A stretch of DNA of 63,673 bases, from assembly GCA_030602885.1 (NCBI GenBank), contig JAUVYV010000021.1, forward strand, positions 1 to 63,673, given 5' to 3'. This DNA is from Phycisphaerales bacterium (GTDB lineage Bacteria > Planctomycetota > Phycisphaerae > Sedimentisphaerales > Anaerobacaceae). This document shows positions 44,235-53,254 of the stretch, piece after piece (positions within the stretch are counted from its first letter, which is position 1; each line of letters starts with the position of its first letter). The notes below the pieces were generated by a model. The model was not told where the DNA came from and ran no database searches. It worked only from the letters and a program-made list of their open reading frames with translations. The translations under genes were made by a program, and so were the position numbers.

Positions 44235-45335
44235 ATGACAAGAGTATCTCGGTTCAGATTTGCTTCGACAATCGGTATATTGCTGTCGGTGTTTGCGGGG
44301 TTCTGTGCAGCGAAGGATGTCGGCTTTCGCTGGCTGATTCCGGATTCTGCGGTAGCGGGCACAGAGCTGAAAGTCATGTGGCAGCATAATCTGCCGCTCA
44401 GGGACGGCGAGACACTGGAGCATCTGGTGGTTTTCGGCAGTCGTATCTATGTGCTTTCGAGTCGCAACTATCTTTCGTGCCTCGACAGGAATGACGGCAG
44501 CGTGGTGTTCAGCAGCTTCATAGGTCCGGCTGATCTGCCGGTGGCCGGCATGGTGCCATATCAAGACGGGTTGGTTTCTGTCATCGGCAACAAACTGGTA
44601 GAGATCAATCCGGAATTTGGCACAAAGCAGAGCAGCATAAACGTAGTCTATGGTATCACTTGTCCTGTGGTTCGAAACGACTCATACTTCTATGTTGCCG
44701 GCGGGGACAAACGTATTCATGCGCTGCGAGCGGAGGATAAGGTCCAAGTTTTTCAGGTTGCGGCGCAAAATAATTCCGGAATAGTATCGGTGATCGCGGA
44801 CAATGACTTTGTCGTGTTCGGGACCGACGCCGGCAATGTGATTTGTATTTTGCCGGACAGGCCGAGAAGATTATGGCAATTTGATGTGCCGGGCAAGATT
44901 GGCAGCGACCTGGTGCGGGATGGTAAGTGGCTGTTTCTGGCGAGCGAAGATACGAGGGTTTATAAGCTTGACATCTTCAAAGGAGATTTGGAGTGGTCGT
45001 ATCAGACTGAGGCGATTCTCGATGCGCCGCCTCAGGTCGGCAGGAGCGTTGTCTATCAGTACGTGCAGGACGTCGGGTTGACGGCGCTGGGCAAAGACAG
45101 CGGCAGTTTTCTCTGGCAGGTTTCGGGAGGAACAGGCTTGGCGTCGGAATCGGGCGACAAGGCATACGTGATAACAAAGGCGGGTACGCTCGTGGCAATG
45201 GAGAATGCGCGACGCATGCAGTTGTATGCGGTCGGTCTCGGAGGAACATCACGATACGCGACGAATACTGCAGACTCTAAGATTTACGTTGCGGATGAAG
45301 CCGGGCGGCTCGCATGTCTGCAGCCGGCCGAGTAA
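44235..45335 (+). CDS. Exported PQQ-type beta-propeller protein
   Basis: 366 residues from ATG 44235, with GGGG 8 bases upstream (an ATG two codons earlier is equivalent). Residues 1-26 are a signal peptide (STIGILLSVFAGFCAA). The rest is repeated beta-propeller blades with the pattern of PQQ-like or BamB-like repeats: IYVLSSRNYLSCLDRNDGSVVF, YVAGGDKRIHALRAEDK, VYKLDIFKGDLEWSYQT, TALGKDSGSFLWQ. No PQQ-binding dehydrogenase residues are apparent, so a scaffold or ligand-binding role in the periplasm is more likely than catalysis. BamB of the outer-membrane assembly machine is a formal alternative, but there is no lipobox. Confidence 0.7.
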   Translation: MTRVSRFRFASTIGILLSVFAGFCAAKDVGFRWLIPDSAVAGTELKVMWQHNLPLRDGETLEHLVVFGSRIYVLSSRNYLSCLDRNDGSVVFSSFIGPADLPVAGMVPYQDGLVSVIGNKLVEINPEFGTKQSSINVVYGITCPVVRNDSYFYVAGGDKRIHALRAEDKVQVFQVAAQNNSGIVSVIADNDFVVFGTDAGNVICILPDRPRRLWQFDVPGKIGSDLVRDGKWLFLASEDTRVYKLDIFKGDLEWSYQTEAILDAPPQVGRSVVYQYVQDVGLTALGKDSGSFLWQVSGGTGLASESGDKAYVITKAGTLVAMENARRMQLYAVGLGGTSRYATNTADSKIYVADEAGRLACLQPAE

Positions 45336-45518
45336 TGCGTCAGGACCCCTGGTGCGCAGCAGAGGGCGAGGAGGCGGACTCTTTATCCGAAATGAGTTTG
45401 CTGCCGTCGCCCGAGTGGGCGGCAAGCAGGTACAATGGTCGGCTGAGAGAGAAGCTGCGATTTAGTCTCTGACTAACAATGGATTGCAGGAAAAGGTTTT
45501 TTAAGGAAGGAATTTCAA

Positions 45519-47129
45519 ATGGAAGTGAAAATCAAGACGGCATTGATAAGTGTTTCAGACAAGACAGGGATAGTCGATTTCGCCGGCAGCTTAGCGGATA
45601 TGGGGGTGAAGATAATCAGCACGGGGGGGACAGCAAAGACTCTAAGCGAGGCGGGAATTGACGTTGTGGGTATCGAATCGGTCACCGGTTTTCCGGAGAT
45701 GATGGACGGGCGTGTTAAGACACTTCACCCGAAGATACACGGTGCTCTACTGGGCCTTCGCGACAAGGCCGAGCACAAGGCGGCTATGGCCGAGCACGAC
45801 ATCGAGCCGATTGATTTGGTTTGTGTGAATCTGTATCCTTTTGAGCAGACGGTTGCCAGGCCGGGCTGCACATTCGAGGAGGCGATTGAGAACATCGATA
45901 TAGGCGGGCCGAGCATGATTCGCTCGGCGGCCAAGAACCACAAGTTCGTCACAGTTGTCACCAGCCCGGACCAGTACGAAGAAGTGCTTGAGCAGATGAA
46001 CAAAAAGGGCGGTGCGGTAAGTGCAGAACTGCGGAGTGGGCTTGCGCGAGCGGCGTTTGGACTGACGGCGAGCTATGATGCTGCTATCTCGAAGTACCTT
46101 AACGCCAAGGCGGGCGAGCAGTGGCCGGAAAGGATGTCGATAGCTGTCAAGAAGGAAAGGTCGCTGCGCTACGGCGAAAATCCACATCAAAAAGCGGCGT
46201 TTTACAAGCTGCCTTCGAGCGGTGAGATGAGTATAGGCGGCGCGAAGATAATGGAAGGCCAGACCGAGATAAGCTTCAATAACCTGCTTGATTCCAATGC
46301 TGCTTTTGAGCTGGTCAAGGAGTTCGAAGAGCCGGCGGCGGTTGTGGTCAAGCACCTGAATCCGTGCGGCTGTGCGGTTGACGAAGACATTTGTGAGGCC
46401 TACAGGAAGGCGTATGAGGGAGATGTTATCAGTGCATTCGGCAGCATAGTGGCGGTGAACCGAACGGTGCATGTCGAGCTGGCTCAGATGATTATGGAAT
46501 CGTACAGCCGGTTCGGAAAGGCGCTCGGGGCAGGGGGTTTCTTTGCAGAAGTGATAATCGCACCGGAGTTCGAGGCCGATGCGATTGAGATTATTCGAAC
46601 CTTGAAGAGCTGGGGCAGGAGAGTTCGGCTGATAGTAACCGGCCGGATTGAGAGGTCCAGGATTGCAAGCGGTGAATACGACGTTCGTTACATTGTGGGC
46701 GGAATGCTCGTTCAGAGGCGAGATTTGGTCGGCTGGGAGCCGGATGCGCTTAGCTATCCGACAGAGAAGCAGCCGACAAAAGAGCAGCTCGACGATTTGC
46801 GAATTGCATGGCTCGCTGCCAAGCATACCAAGAGCAACACGATTGTGTTGGCGAAGAACAAGAAGATAATCGGTGTCGGAGCAGGTCAGATGAACAGGAT
46901 CGAGTCCGGCCTTATTGCCTTCAAGCACGCGGGCGACGAGACGCAGGGATGTGTGATGGCGTCGGATGCCTTCTTCCCGTTCCCGGACAATGTTGAGAAT
47001 GCCGCCGGGGCCGGTGTTGCTGCTATCGTCCAGCCGGGCGGCTCGAAAAAGGACGACGAGGTCATCGCCTGCGCCGATGAGCACGGCATCGCGATGGTCT
47101 TCACCGGCAAGAGACACTTTAAGCACTAA
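45519..47129 (+). CDS. purH: Bifunctional AICAR formyltransferase / IMP cyclohydrolase
   Basis: 536 residues. It carries out the last two steps to IMP in purine synthesis. The N-terminal MGS-like IMP cyclohydrolase part shows ALISVSDKTGIVDFA, IISTGGTAKTL, GRVKTLHPKIHGALL and NIDIGGPSMIRSAAKNH. The C-terminal transformylase part shows LRYGENPHQKAAFY, VVKHLNPCGCAV with the catalytic Lys-His, VISAFGSIVAVNR, and the ending MVFTGKRHFKH typical of PurH. AAGGAAGG is 9 bases before the ATG. No other de novo purine gene adjoins it. The PurF-like and GuaA-like genes are in the window but in separate transcription units. Confidence 0.95.
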   Translation: MEVKIKTALISVSDKTGIVDFAGSLADMGVKIISTGGTAKTLSEAGIDVVGIESVTGFPEMMDGRVKTLHPKIHGALLGLRDKAEHKAAMAEHDIEPIDLVCVNLYPFEQTVARPGCTFEEAIENIDIGGPSMIRSAAKNHKFVTVVTSPDQYEEVLEQMNKKGGAVSAELRSGLARAAFGLTASYDAAISKYLNAKAGEQWPERMSIAVKKERSLRYGENPHQKAAFYKLPSSGEMSIGGAKIMEGQTEISFNNLLDSNAAFELVKEFEEPAAVVVKHLNPCGCAVDEDICEAYRKAYEGDVISAFGSIVAVNRTVHVELAQMIMESYSRFGKALGAGGFFAEVIIAPEFEADAIEIIRTLKSWGRRVRLIVTGRIERSRIASGEYDVRYIVGGMLVQRRDLVGWEPDALSYPTEKQPTKEQLDDLRIAWLAAKHTKSNTIVLAKNKKIIGVGAGQMNRIESGLIAFKHAGDETQGCVMASDAFFPFPDNVENAAGAGVAAIVQPGGSKKDDEVIACADEHGIAMVFTGKRHFKH

Positions 47130-47377
47130 TGTCGTATCGCGTATCGCGTGATGCATATTGCGTGGAAAGGCATTGGCGCAGAGGACACAAAGAAAAAATC
47201 AAAAATTGAAAAGGCAGCAGAAGCACAGAGGCCCAAACTTTTTAGACTTGGGGTTTTGGTTTGTCGGAGACGGCGGTTTCGGTTACCGTATGGTTTGAAG
47301 GCAGGAGAGGGCAGAGTGAAAATAAGTAATGGTCTCCCTATTTTCTGAAATGGCCACTTGAGCAAGGGAACAAATAA

Positions 47378-48136
47378 ATGAATAGAATTACCGCTCGAGA
47401 AATTAGAAAATTTGAAAAGTCTTTAGATACGCTTTACGAAACTTGGGAATCGGTGAGGAGGGAGACTATAACATATTTTGGGAAGGATGCCTTTCATATC
47501 ATAAATTTTCATGGGAATAACTGGATAGACATAACTATTTGGATTACGTCCAAATACAGCCGAGAGAAGCAAATGAACATAATTCTTATTCAATTTGAAA
47601 GGCTGTTCAAAGAAATCCATTGGCTCCAGTTTCTGTTTCATAACGCAAATTACCCAATGGTTTATAGAAACTTGCGCTATATCTTAGAAATGATGACCCA
47701 AGCTTACTACATTGATTGGAAGTATCCCAGCTTAAACCTTGATAAGCAAATTGATAAGACAATAGACATAGAGGAATCTGTTTTTGGATGGAAGCTTGTA
47801 AAAACCGTATTGTGCCAAACTTTAAACTTTGACGAAAAAGATTTCGAGGGAAAATTTAGACCAACGTGGATTTACCTTAACAAACATGTTCATCCTTCAG
47901 CCAAGCAAATGGGTATAGTTGCTGAAGAAGATTTTTCAAGTCTTGTGACCGACTCATTTAACGAGAATCTTGCTAAAGATACACTGCAAGTAGTTGATGA
48001 GATATTTGATCTTATATATGTCATAGTTTTGGAAAAGTTCTCGAGAGCCAAAGAATCGGCCTTAGGATACAAATTCATAGGTGAGTGGGAAGAATATTTA
48101 CCAAATACTGTGAACATTATAAAAATGACTTCATGA
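47378..48136 (+). CDS. AT-rich gene of unknown function
   Basis: 252 residues, predicted mostly helical and soluble, rich in Ile, Lys and aromatic residues. I do not recognise a family with certainty. The central part (MVYRNLRYILEMMTQAYYIDW) and LNKHVHPSAKQMG recall uncharacterised HEPN-like or DUF5677-like helical proteins, where an R...H pattern can be an RNase site, but the match is weak. Base composition is much more AT-rich than purH and metK on either side, suggesting recent acquisition. The following gene is also AT-rich. No strong ribosome site is seen; AAGGGAAC lies about 10 bases upstream. Confidence 0.6.
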   Translation: MNRITAREIRKFEKSLDTLYETWESVRRETITYFGKDAFHIINFHGNNWIDITIWITSKYSREKQMNIILIQFERLFKEIHWLQFLFHNANYPMVYRNLRYILEMMTQAYYIDWKYPSLNLDKQIDKTIDIEESVFGWKLVKTVLCQTLNFDEKDFEGKFRPTWIYLNKHVHPSAKQMGIVAEEDFSSLVTDSFNENLAKDTLQVVDEIFDLIYVIVLEKFSRAKESALGYKFIGEWEEYLPNTVNIIKMTS

Positions 48137-48203
48137 CCCTTAGAGGAATGTTTAAAGGATAAAAAGGGGGATATATGAGAAAAATGAGATCGAAGTTGCC
48201 ACA

Positions 48204-48285
48204 TCATGTAACGCGGGCTTTGCGGCTCACTTTATTTGTCCAAATGCTTCGCGTTTCACAAAGCGTGAGAACATTATACGCAGTC
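48204..48285 (+). repeat. Cassette-like (attC-like) hairpin
   Basis: CTCACTTT (48226-48233) pairs with AAAGCGTGAG (48260-48269), leaving two unpaired bases as in the bulges of integron attC sites. It is flanked by TGTAACG (48207-48213) and ATTATACGC (48273-48281). The consensus ends GTTRRRY/RYYYAAC are not exact, so this is only suggestive. Confidence 0.3.
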
Positions 48286-48334
48286 GGGCGTGAAGAATTT
48301 ATGGTGATTGTGCACATCTCTTTTGGAGTATCGC

Positions 48335-48949
48335 ATGGAAAATAAAGAACAAAAATACAATTCGCAAATTGAAGAATACAAGTCATTGAGACAGGAAATA
48401 ATGAGCAGGCAAAATGCACGACTCCTCATACTGGGCTTTACGGTTACCGTCATAGGAACCATATTAGGACTTACCTTGCGAGAAGAAAATATCGTTCAGA
48501 CAAAATTAAATCATTATGCATTTGCCCTGATAACTTTTGCTATTGTGATAATTATTGCTGCTTTAGTTTTAACAATACATCATACTCAGCAGATTGATGT
48601 TATTTCTGGTTATATTAGAATATTTATTGAACCGAATGTTGAGGGCCTTTGCTGGGAGACACGATGGACACGTTATCGTGGAAGTATGCGTTCTAAGAGA
48701 GACAGCGCACTTTCTTTAGGAACGTCAAAACCTTTGGCAGTATTTTATGGCGCTCTCACAATTGGCACATTTTTATTGTCCCTTGTAATTGGTTTGCGCT
48801 GGTTTCCTGACCGTGCCTTGCTATTTGGCTTGATGCTTCTTTCGCTTTCAAGGTCTGCAGATTTATATCTACGAAGAACAAAAGGCTGGAAAATCGATTG
48901 GAAAGTAGTAGATGATAAGTCTCACGAAAATGAAGGGGACCTCCTCTGA
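48335..48949 (+). CDS. Small four-helix membrane protein, AT-rich
   Basis: 204 residues from ATG 48335 (TTTTGGAG 6 bases upstream). A charged N-terminal helix (NSQIEEYKSLRQEIMSRQ) leads into two membrane helices (about 38-55 and 68-92). A cytoplasmic segment with YIRIFIEPN...WETRW follows, then two more hydrophobic helices (about 148-185) and a basic tail. I remember the phrase YIR.FIEP...WETRW from a family of uncharacterised small membrane proteins in varied bacteria and archaea, but know no function. The layout is a little like membrane effectors of defence systems, without a sensor partner that I can identify. It shares the AT-rich composition of the preceding gene. Confidence 0.6.
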   Translation: MENKEQKYNSQIEEYKSLRQEIMSRQNARLLILGFTVTVIGTILGLTLREENIVQTKLNHYAFALITFAIVIIIAALVLTIHHTQQIDVISGYIRIFIEPNVEGLCWETRWTRYRGSMRSKRDSALSLGTSKPLAVFYGALTIGTFLLSLVIGLRWFPDRALLFGLMLLSLSRSADLYLRRTKGWKIDWKVVDDKSHENEGDLL

Positions 48950-49024
48950 AACCGGGGGCTAAATATGATATTGCTTCGCTGTGATTACAACAACGAGGCA
49001 ATGGATTCCCGCTTGCGCGGGAAT
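48950..49024. repeat. Repeat fragment plus REP-like hairpin
   Basis: ACCGGGGGCTAAATATG (48951-48967) is a piece of the dispersed repeat seen at about 4.2 and 4.6 kb. It is followed by ATTCCCGC-TTGC-GCGGGAAT at 49005-49024, a perfect 8-base-pair hairpin of the REP type, downstream of metK. Confidence 0.6.
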
Positions 49025-49058
49025 GGCAAGAAGTCGCATGGACTTACTGCTCGCGGCA

Positions 49059-50261
49059 TTACTTTTTCCTTGGCTTGAATCCTGCGGCTTTGCGGAGTTT
49101 GGCGGCCATGTCGGTTTTTTCCCAGGTGAAGTCGGGGAGGTTTCTTCCGAAGTGTCCGCCGTGCGATGTCTGGGCGAAAATGGGCCTTGCGAGGTTTAGG
49201 TACTTGATCATTTTCTTGGGAGTCAGCGGGAAAATCTGCCGGACAATTTTGCTTATTTTGGCTTCGTCGATTTTTGCTGTACCTTCGGTATCGACGAGGA
49301 CGCTGATTGGTTCAGCGACGCCGATGGCATATGAGAGCTGTATTTCGCATGCATCGGCGAGGCCTGCGGCGACGATGTTTTTGGCGATGTATCTTGCCAT
49401 GTAGCTCGCGCTTCTGTCGACTTTGCTCGGGTCTTTTCCGCTGAAGCAGCCGCCGCCGTGGCTTCCTCTTCCGCCGTAGGTATCGACGATGATTTTTCGT
49501 CCGGTCAGGCCGCAATCGCCTTTGGGTCCGCCGATGACGAATCTGCCGGTCGGGTTGATGTGATATACGATGTTCTTATCGACGAGCTTTTTGGGCAGGA
49601 TGGGCAGGATGACCTTTTCGATGATTTGTCTTCGCAGGTCTTTGTATTTTACGGAAGGGTCGTGCTGGGCTGCGATGACGACGGTGTGAATGCGGGCGGG
49701 CTTTGCGTTGTGATACTCGACGGTGACCTGGCTTTTGCCGTCGGGCCGGAGCCAGAGCAGCTTTTTGTTCCGGCGGACTTGTTCGAGTCGGCGGGTAAGG
49801 GCCTGGGCCAGGTAGATGGGCATCGGCATGAGCTGTGCTGTTTCGCGACATGCGAAGCCGAACATGAGGCCCTGGTCGCCTGCGCCCTGTTCTTTGTGCA
49901 GGCCCGCACCTTCGGTGACGCCCTGTGAGATGTCGGGGCTTTGTTTTCCGATAGCCACGAGGACGGTACAGTTTTCGTAGTCGAATCCGACTGCGGGGTC
50001 ATCATAGCCGATGTTCTTTATGGTTTCTCTGACGACAGCGGGAATATCGACCACGGCACTTGAGGTGATTTCTCCTGCGACGACTACCATTGAATCCTTG
50101 ACCATTGTTTCGCATGCGACTCTGCTTTTGGGGTCCTGGGCGAGCATTGCATCGAGTATCGCATCGGATATGTGGTCTGCGACCTTGTCGGGATGTCCCA
50201 TTGTGACAGACTCGCTGGTGAAGAGATATTTTTCAGCTCTTGGGGCGGATTTTCTTGCCAT
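49059..50261 (-). CDS. metK: S-adenosylmethionine synthetase
   Basis: 400 residues, normal length. It makes SAM from methionine and ATP in the cytoplasm. Seen: [21 protein letters not shown] at the ATP site, [14 protein letters not shown] loop, [26 protein letters not shown], and [23 protein letters not shown] near the C-terminal domain, ending with HGGHFGR. AAAGGTGA lies about 8 bases before the ATG. No SAM riboswitch is visible in the short upstream gap. The 3' end faces the AT-rich island and a REP-like hairpin. Confidence 0.96.
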   Translation of the reverse strand: MARKSAPRAEKYLFTSESVTMGHPDKVADHISDAILDAMLAQDPKSRVACETMVKDSMVVVAGEITSSAVVDIPAVVRETIKNIGYDDPAVGFDYENCTVLVAIGKQSPDISQGVTEGAGLHKEQGAGDQGLMFGFACRETAQLMPMPIYLAQALTRRLEQVRRNKKLLWLRPDGKSQVTVEYHNAKPARIHTVVIAAQHDPSVKYKDLRRQIIEKVILPILPKKLVDKNIVYHINPTGRFVIGGPKGDCGLTGRKIIVDTYGGRGSHGGGCFSGKDPSKVDRSASYMARYIAKNIVAAGLADACEIQLSYAIGVAEPISVLVDTEGTAKIDEAKISKIVRQIFPLTPKKMIKYLNLARPIFAQTSHGGHFGRNLPDFTWEKTDMAAKLRKAAGFKPRKK

Positions 50262-50331
50262 TTATAGGTCACCTTTTAATGTCTGTTGTTTGTGATTGCT
50301 GTTCACGGCCTGTTTCAGTTTCCTGAGTGAG

Positions 50332-51429
50332 CTATTCGTTCAGTGTCCAATAGTACTTGAGGTAGCCGATGGAGTAGTTGGCAGTCTCCAGATAAGCTAC
50401 ATCCTGCTCCGGTATATAGTATGTAATAAAATTGAGGACGGCCCTGACGGCGGGGTCCTGGTCCTTGAACTTTTTGTCTGTGCCGAACTTGTTGACGAAC
50501 TGCTGAGCGTGCCACTTGAATAGTACGGACAGATAGATTTTGCCGTTGTCTTTGTCTATCTTGAAACCGTGCTGGCTGGATAAGTATTTGCTGACCTGGT
50601 CATCGAGTTGTTCGGAGAGCATGTCGCCATAGTACGGTTCGTTGCGAAGCGGCGGGCTGGAGACGGACGCGTAGGAAATTGCAGAGAAAATGCGGGGGTC
50701 GTCAAACTCGGCGAGGAAGAAACGCTGCTCAATTTCCTTTAGTGTGAACTGTTCGTCCATCACGATGAATTTGTGTTGGTCCCAGAGTCCTTTTATATGC
50801 CTGATGCTGTTCGGGGGCCAGAAGAGTCGAAGGACGCGCGACGAACGGATGGGGTAGTTGTCGATGATAATTTTAAGCAGGTGGAGATTGTACGTGTTTA
50901 TCCAAAAGGCGATTTTGTCTTCGGTTGACCAGGAGCCGTATGCTGCGGGGTTAAGGTCTTCGAATTGGCTTAATAGTGCTATTAGCTCAAGCTTTCTGCG
51001 AGAGAGGGTAGCATAATCGACATTGCCTTTCTCATCGACGTAAGTTCTGAAAATCCTGGCACATTTGTCATGCAGTGATGAAGCGGATTCGCACTCGGCC
51101 TGGGGCGTTTCAGGCTTGGCCGGTGTAGTTTCAAGCTCGGTCGGTGCAGTTTCGGACCCGACAGGTTCGGCGTAATTGGGTTCGTCGGAGTCTGATTCGA
51201 AGGCAGGAGGTTTTTCTGTCTGCAGCTCGGAGACGTTGGGCTCCGGCGGGGGCAGGTCGGCTTGATTCGGTTCAGCTTCGTCCTGGTCAAGAGGCGGTTG
51301 TGGGGGTGACGGCAGAATCTCAGGAGCTTCTGTTTGCACAGGGGGTGCGGTCTGCTCGGATGACGGGCAACCGGTTATAAAAAACAACGCGACGAGCGAG
51401 ACTGTGAAAACAAGCATATATCTGTTCAT
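50332..51429 (-). CDS. DUF547-domain lipoprotein
   Basis: 365 residues. The signal sequence ends in the lipobox FITGC, so the mature protein is probably lipid-anchored in the periplasm or outer membrane. Residues about 22-115 are a Pro/Glu-rich flexible spacer (PPQPPLDQDEAEPNQ...). The C-terminal 250 residues are DUF547: KIAFWINTYNLHLLKIII, SIRHIKGLWDQ, FTLKEIEQRFF, DPRIFSAISYASVSSPPL, in the usual order. The DUF547 pattern includes a conserved Cys/His/Asn region thought to be peptidase-like; here S.SSPPL stands where many members have C.S.PPL. GAGAGG precedes the ATG. Function unknown. Confidence 0.85.
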   Translation of the reverse strand: MNRYMLVFTVSLVALFFITGCPSSEQTAPPVQTEAPEILPSPPQPPLDQDEAEPNQADLPPPEPNVSELQTEKPPAFESDSDEPNYAEPVGSETAPTELETTPAKPETPQAECESASSLHDKCARIFRTYVDEKGNVDYATLSRRKLELIALLSQFEDLNPAAYGSWSTEDKIAFWINTYNLHLLKIIIDNYPIRSSRVLRLFWPPNSIRHIKGLWDQHKFIVMDEQFTLKEIEQRFFLAEFDDPRIFSAISYASVSSPPLRNEPYYGDMLSEQLDDQVSKYLSSQHGFKIDKDNGKIYLSVLFKWHAQQFVNKFGTDKKFKDQDPAVRAVLNFITYYIPEQDVAYLETANYSIGYLKYYWTLNE

Positions 51430-51597
51430 TTACTACCTCTCGGCGGCTGCGCACCGGTTAGCTTTGTATAGAATCTACAAGTCTTATTAGGATAGGTAAT
51501 TGGCGAGCGAATGCAACGTTTTGTTGGTTGTTTTTTTGCCGTAATTTCTCAGATGTGGTTGTGGCTTGGGCAAGGTTTCTGTCGAGAGCAGGCCAGG

Positions 51598-53040
51598 CTA
51601 TCCTTTGAGCACTGCCAGGGGAACCATCCTTGCGACTGGTTTTGCCCAGCCGCATTCGGTAACAATTCGAACTACCTCGTCGATGTCTTTGTAAGCACCG
51701 GGGGCTTCTTCCTTGATTCTGCGTCTGTTGCCGGTGATGAGTTTTATACCCCTCATGCTTCGTTTGAACTGCTCGTCGGTAATAAGGGCTTGTGAGACGG
51801 TTTTGCCTCTTCGGGATTTTCCGAGTGCAGCGGTACGGCTCATAACCCGGCCGGCGCCGTGATTTACCGAGCAGAGCGATTCGCCGGAGCTACCGGTGCC
51901 GACGAGCAGATAGCTGGCAGTTCCCATCGAGCCGGGTGTAATAATGGGCTGGCCGATTTTCTCAAAGGGTGTTTGAGCCATCCGCGAGGCGCCGAAGGCG
52001 CGGGTGGCGCCTTTTCGGTGGACCCAGAGTGCGGTGCCCTCATGCGTTTCGGGCTTGGCCATGTTGTGAGTGACATCATAGACGAGCGGCATCGGCGTTG
52101 GTCCGAACATCCTGTTGAAGCAGCGACGGACAAGCAGGGCCATGATGTGGCGGTTTGTGAAGGCGAAATTAGCGGCTGCGCCCATAGCGGCAATGTAGTT
52201 TTTCCCCTGTGGCGAGTCGGTCGGCAGGAAGCTGAGCATTTTTCTTCTTTCGGCCATTTCAGGTCTTCCAGCAGCGACGTTCATATACTCGTCGGCGATT
52301 TCATAGCCGAATCGCCGGGAGCCGGAGTGAATCATGACGACAATCTGGTTTTCGAAGAGGTCGAAGAACTTTGCTGTAGAATCATCGAAGATTTTCTGGA
52401 CGTACTGGATTTCGATGAAATGGTTTCCGCCGCCAAGTGTTCCGAGCTGGTTACTGCCTTTTTGGATTGCCATTTTGGGCACAGCGGCCGTCTCGGCCGG
52501 CATCCGGCCGTTCTCTTCAATCCTCCGGATGTCGTCAGCAAACTGATCGGGGTCAAACGCCTCCCATGCACGATGTTTGGTTTTCTGTGCAAGCGTGGGA
52601 ACAGCGGATACACCCTGGTGTATGACGATTTCGATTGCGTCTCTGTCAAGTGCGAGATTTGCCATACCCTCGCCGAGTGGAACATCACGGGCTATGGAAT
52701 CGGCGATTCTGTCGGTATCGATTTGTCCTTTCGAGAAGGGCGAGCGCAACAGTCGCATGCCGCAGTTAATATCGTAGCCAACCGCGGGGGGCATAATCGC
52801 GTTCTCGAGGCCAAGAACCGCTCCGATGGGTATCCCAAAGCCGACGTGAATATCGGCAGTGGCGAGCACCTTCCTGGCCGGCGGAAGGGAGGCGGCATCA
52901 CAGAGCTGGCGCAAGGCGTCGGGTTCGATTTTGATGTTCTCAGAAGCAAAGACCATTGCGTCCGTGACCATTTGGCCTGTGCGCTGCATCCGCAGGCGAA
53001 ACGGATCAATGCGAACGGGCCTGGGCTGGTCTTGTGTCAT
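51598..53040 (-). CDS. rtcB: RtcB-type RNA ligase
   Basis: 480 residues, the longer (archaeal/eukaryotic-sized) form. RtcB seals 2',3'-cyclic-phosphate or 3'-phosphate RNA ends to 5'-OH ends with GTP and manganese, as in RNA repair and tRNA splicing. Seen: ATADIHVGFG and VGYDINCGMR with metal ligands Asp and Cys, GTLGGGNHFIEIQ, VMIHSGSRRFGYEIADEY, YDVTHNMAKPETHEG, and VNHGAGRVMSRTAA with the His that becomes guanylylated. No Archease gene or RtcR regulator adjoins. It is divergent from the exported helical protein at 53255. Confidence 0.95.
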   Translation of the reverse strand: MTQDQPRPVRIDPFRLRMQRTGQMVTDAMVFASENIKIEPDALRQLCDAASLPPARKVLATADIHVGFGIPIGAVLGLENAIMPPAVGYDINCGMRLLRSPFSKGQIDTDRIADSIARDVPLGEGMANLALDRDAIEIVIHQGVSAVPTLAQKTKHRAWEAFDPDQFADDIRRIEENGRMPAETAAVPKMAIQKGSNQLGTLGGGNHFIEIQYVQKIFDDSTAKFFDLFENQIVVMIHSGSRRFGYEIADEYMNVAAGRPEMAERRKMLSFLPTDSPQGKNYIAAMGAAANFAFTNRHIMALLVRRCFNRMFGPTPMPLVYDVTHNMAKPETHEGTALWVHRKGATRAFGASRMAQTPFEKIGQPIITPGSMGTASYLLVGTGSSGESLCSVNHGAGRVMSRTAALGKSRRGKTVSQALITDEQFKRSMRGIKLITGNRRRIKEEAPGAYKDIDEVVRIVTECGWAKPVARMVPLAVLKG

Positions 53041-53184
53041 ACAAATAGTCCCTATAACAACTTATCCGCCGGTTTACAAGATGCTATTATACCCGTTGCA
53101 GGGGCACGGCAGGGGAAAAGCGAAAGAAAAGGGTTATATGTGCCGAATCAGAGAGCCAGAGAAGTCGTAAAAAGGGGAATTGCC

Positions 53185-53213
53185 TTGACATAGGGGCGGT
53201 TTAGGGTTAGTTT
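53185..53213 (+). promoter_or_regulatory. Promoter of the exported helical protein
   Basis: Perfect TTGACA (53185-53190), a 17-base spacer and TAGTTT. A nearby TTTATA with a longer spacer is an alternative -10. Confidence 0.45.
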
Positions 53214-53254
53214 ATATGTTCAAATATGGTGTAATTCATAGGAATAATTTCAAA

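Noticed and set aside
45336-45400. GTCAGGACC...GCAGCA after the beta-propeller gene looks like the conserved core of small SRP RNA
   Set aside because: The expected GNRA tetraloop (GGAA) is replaced by CCTG and the surrounding bases do not form the long SRP helix. A short CAGG/CCTG hairpin fits better.
45747-47156. A 469-codon minus-strand open frame opposite purH
   Set aside because: purH is unmistakable on the plus strand. The antisense frame has Arg/His/Leu-rich shadow composition and no motifs.
51859-53193. A 444-codon plus-strand open frame opposite rtcB
   Set aside because: RtcB motifs are complete on the minus strand. The plus-strand frame lacks any recognisable domain.
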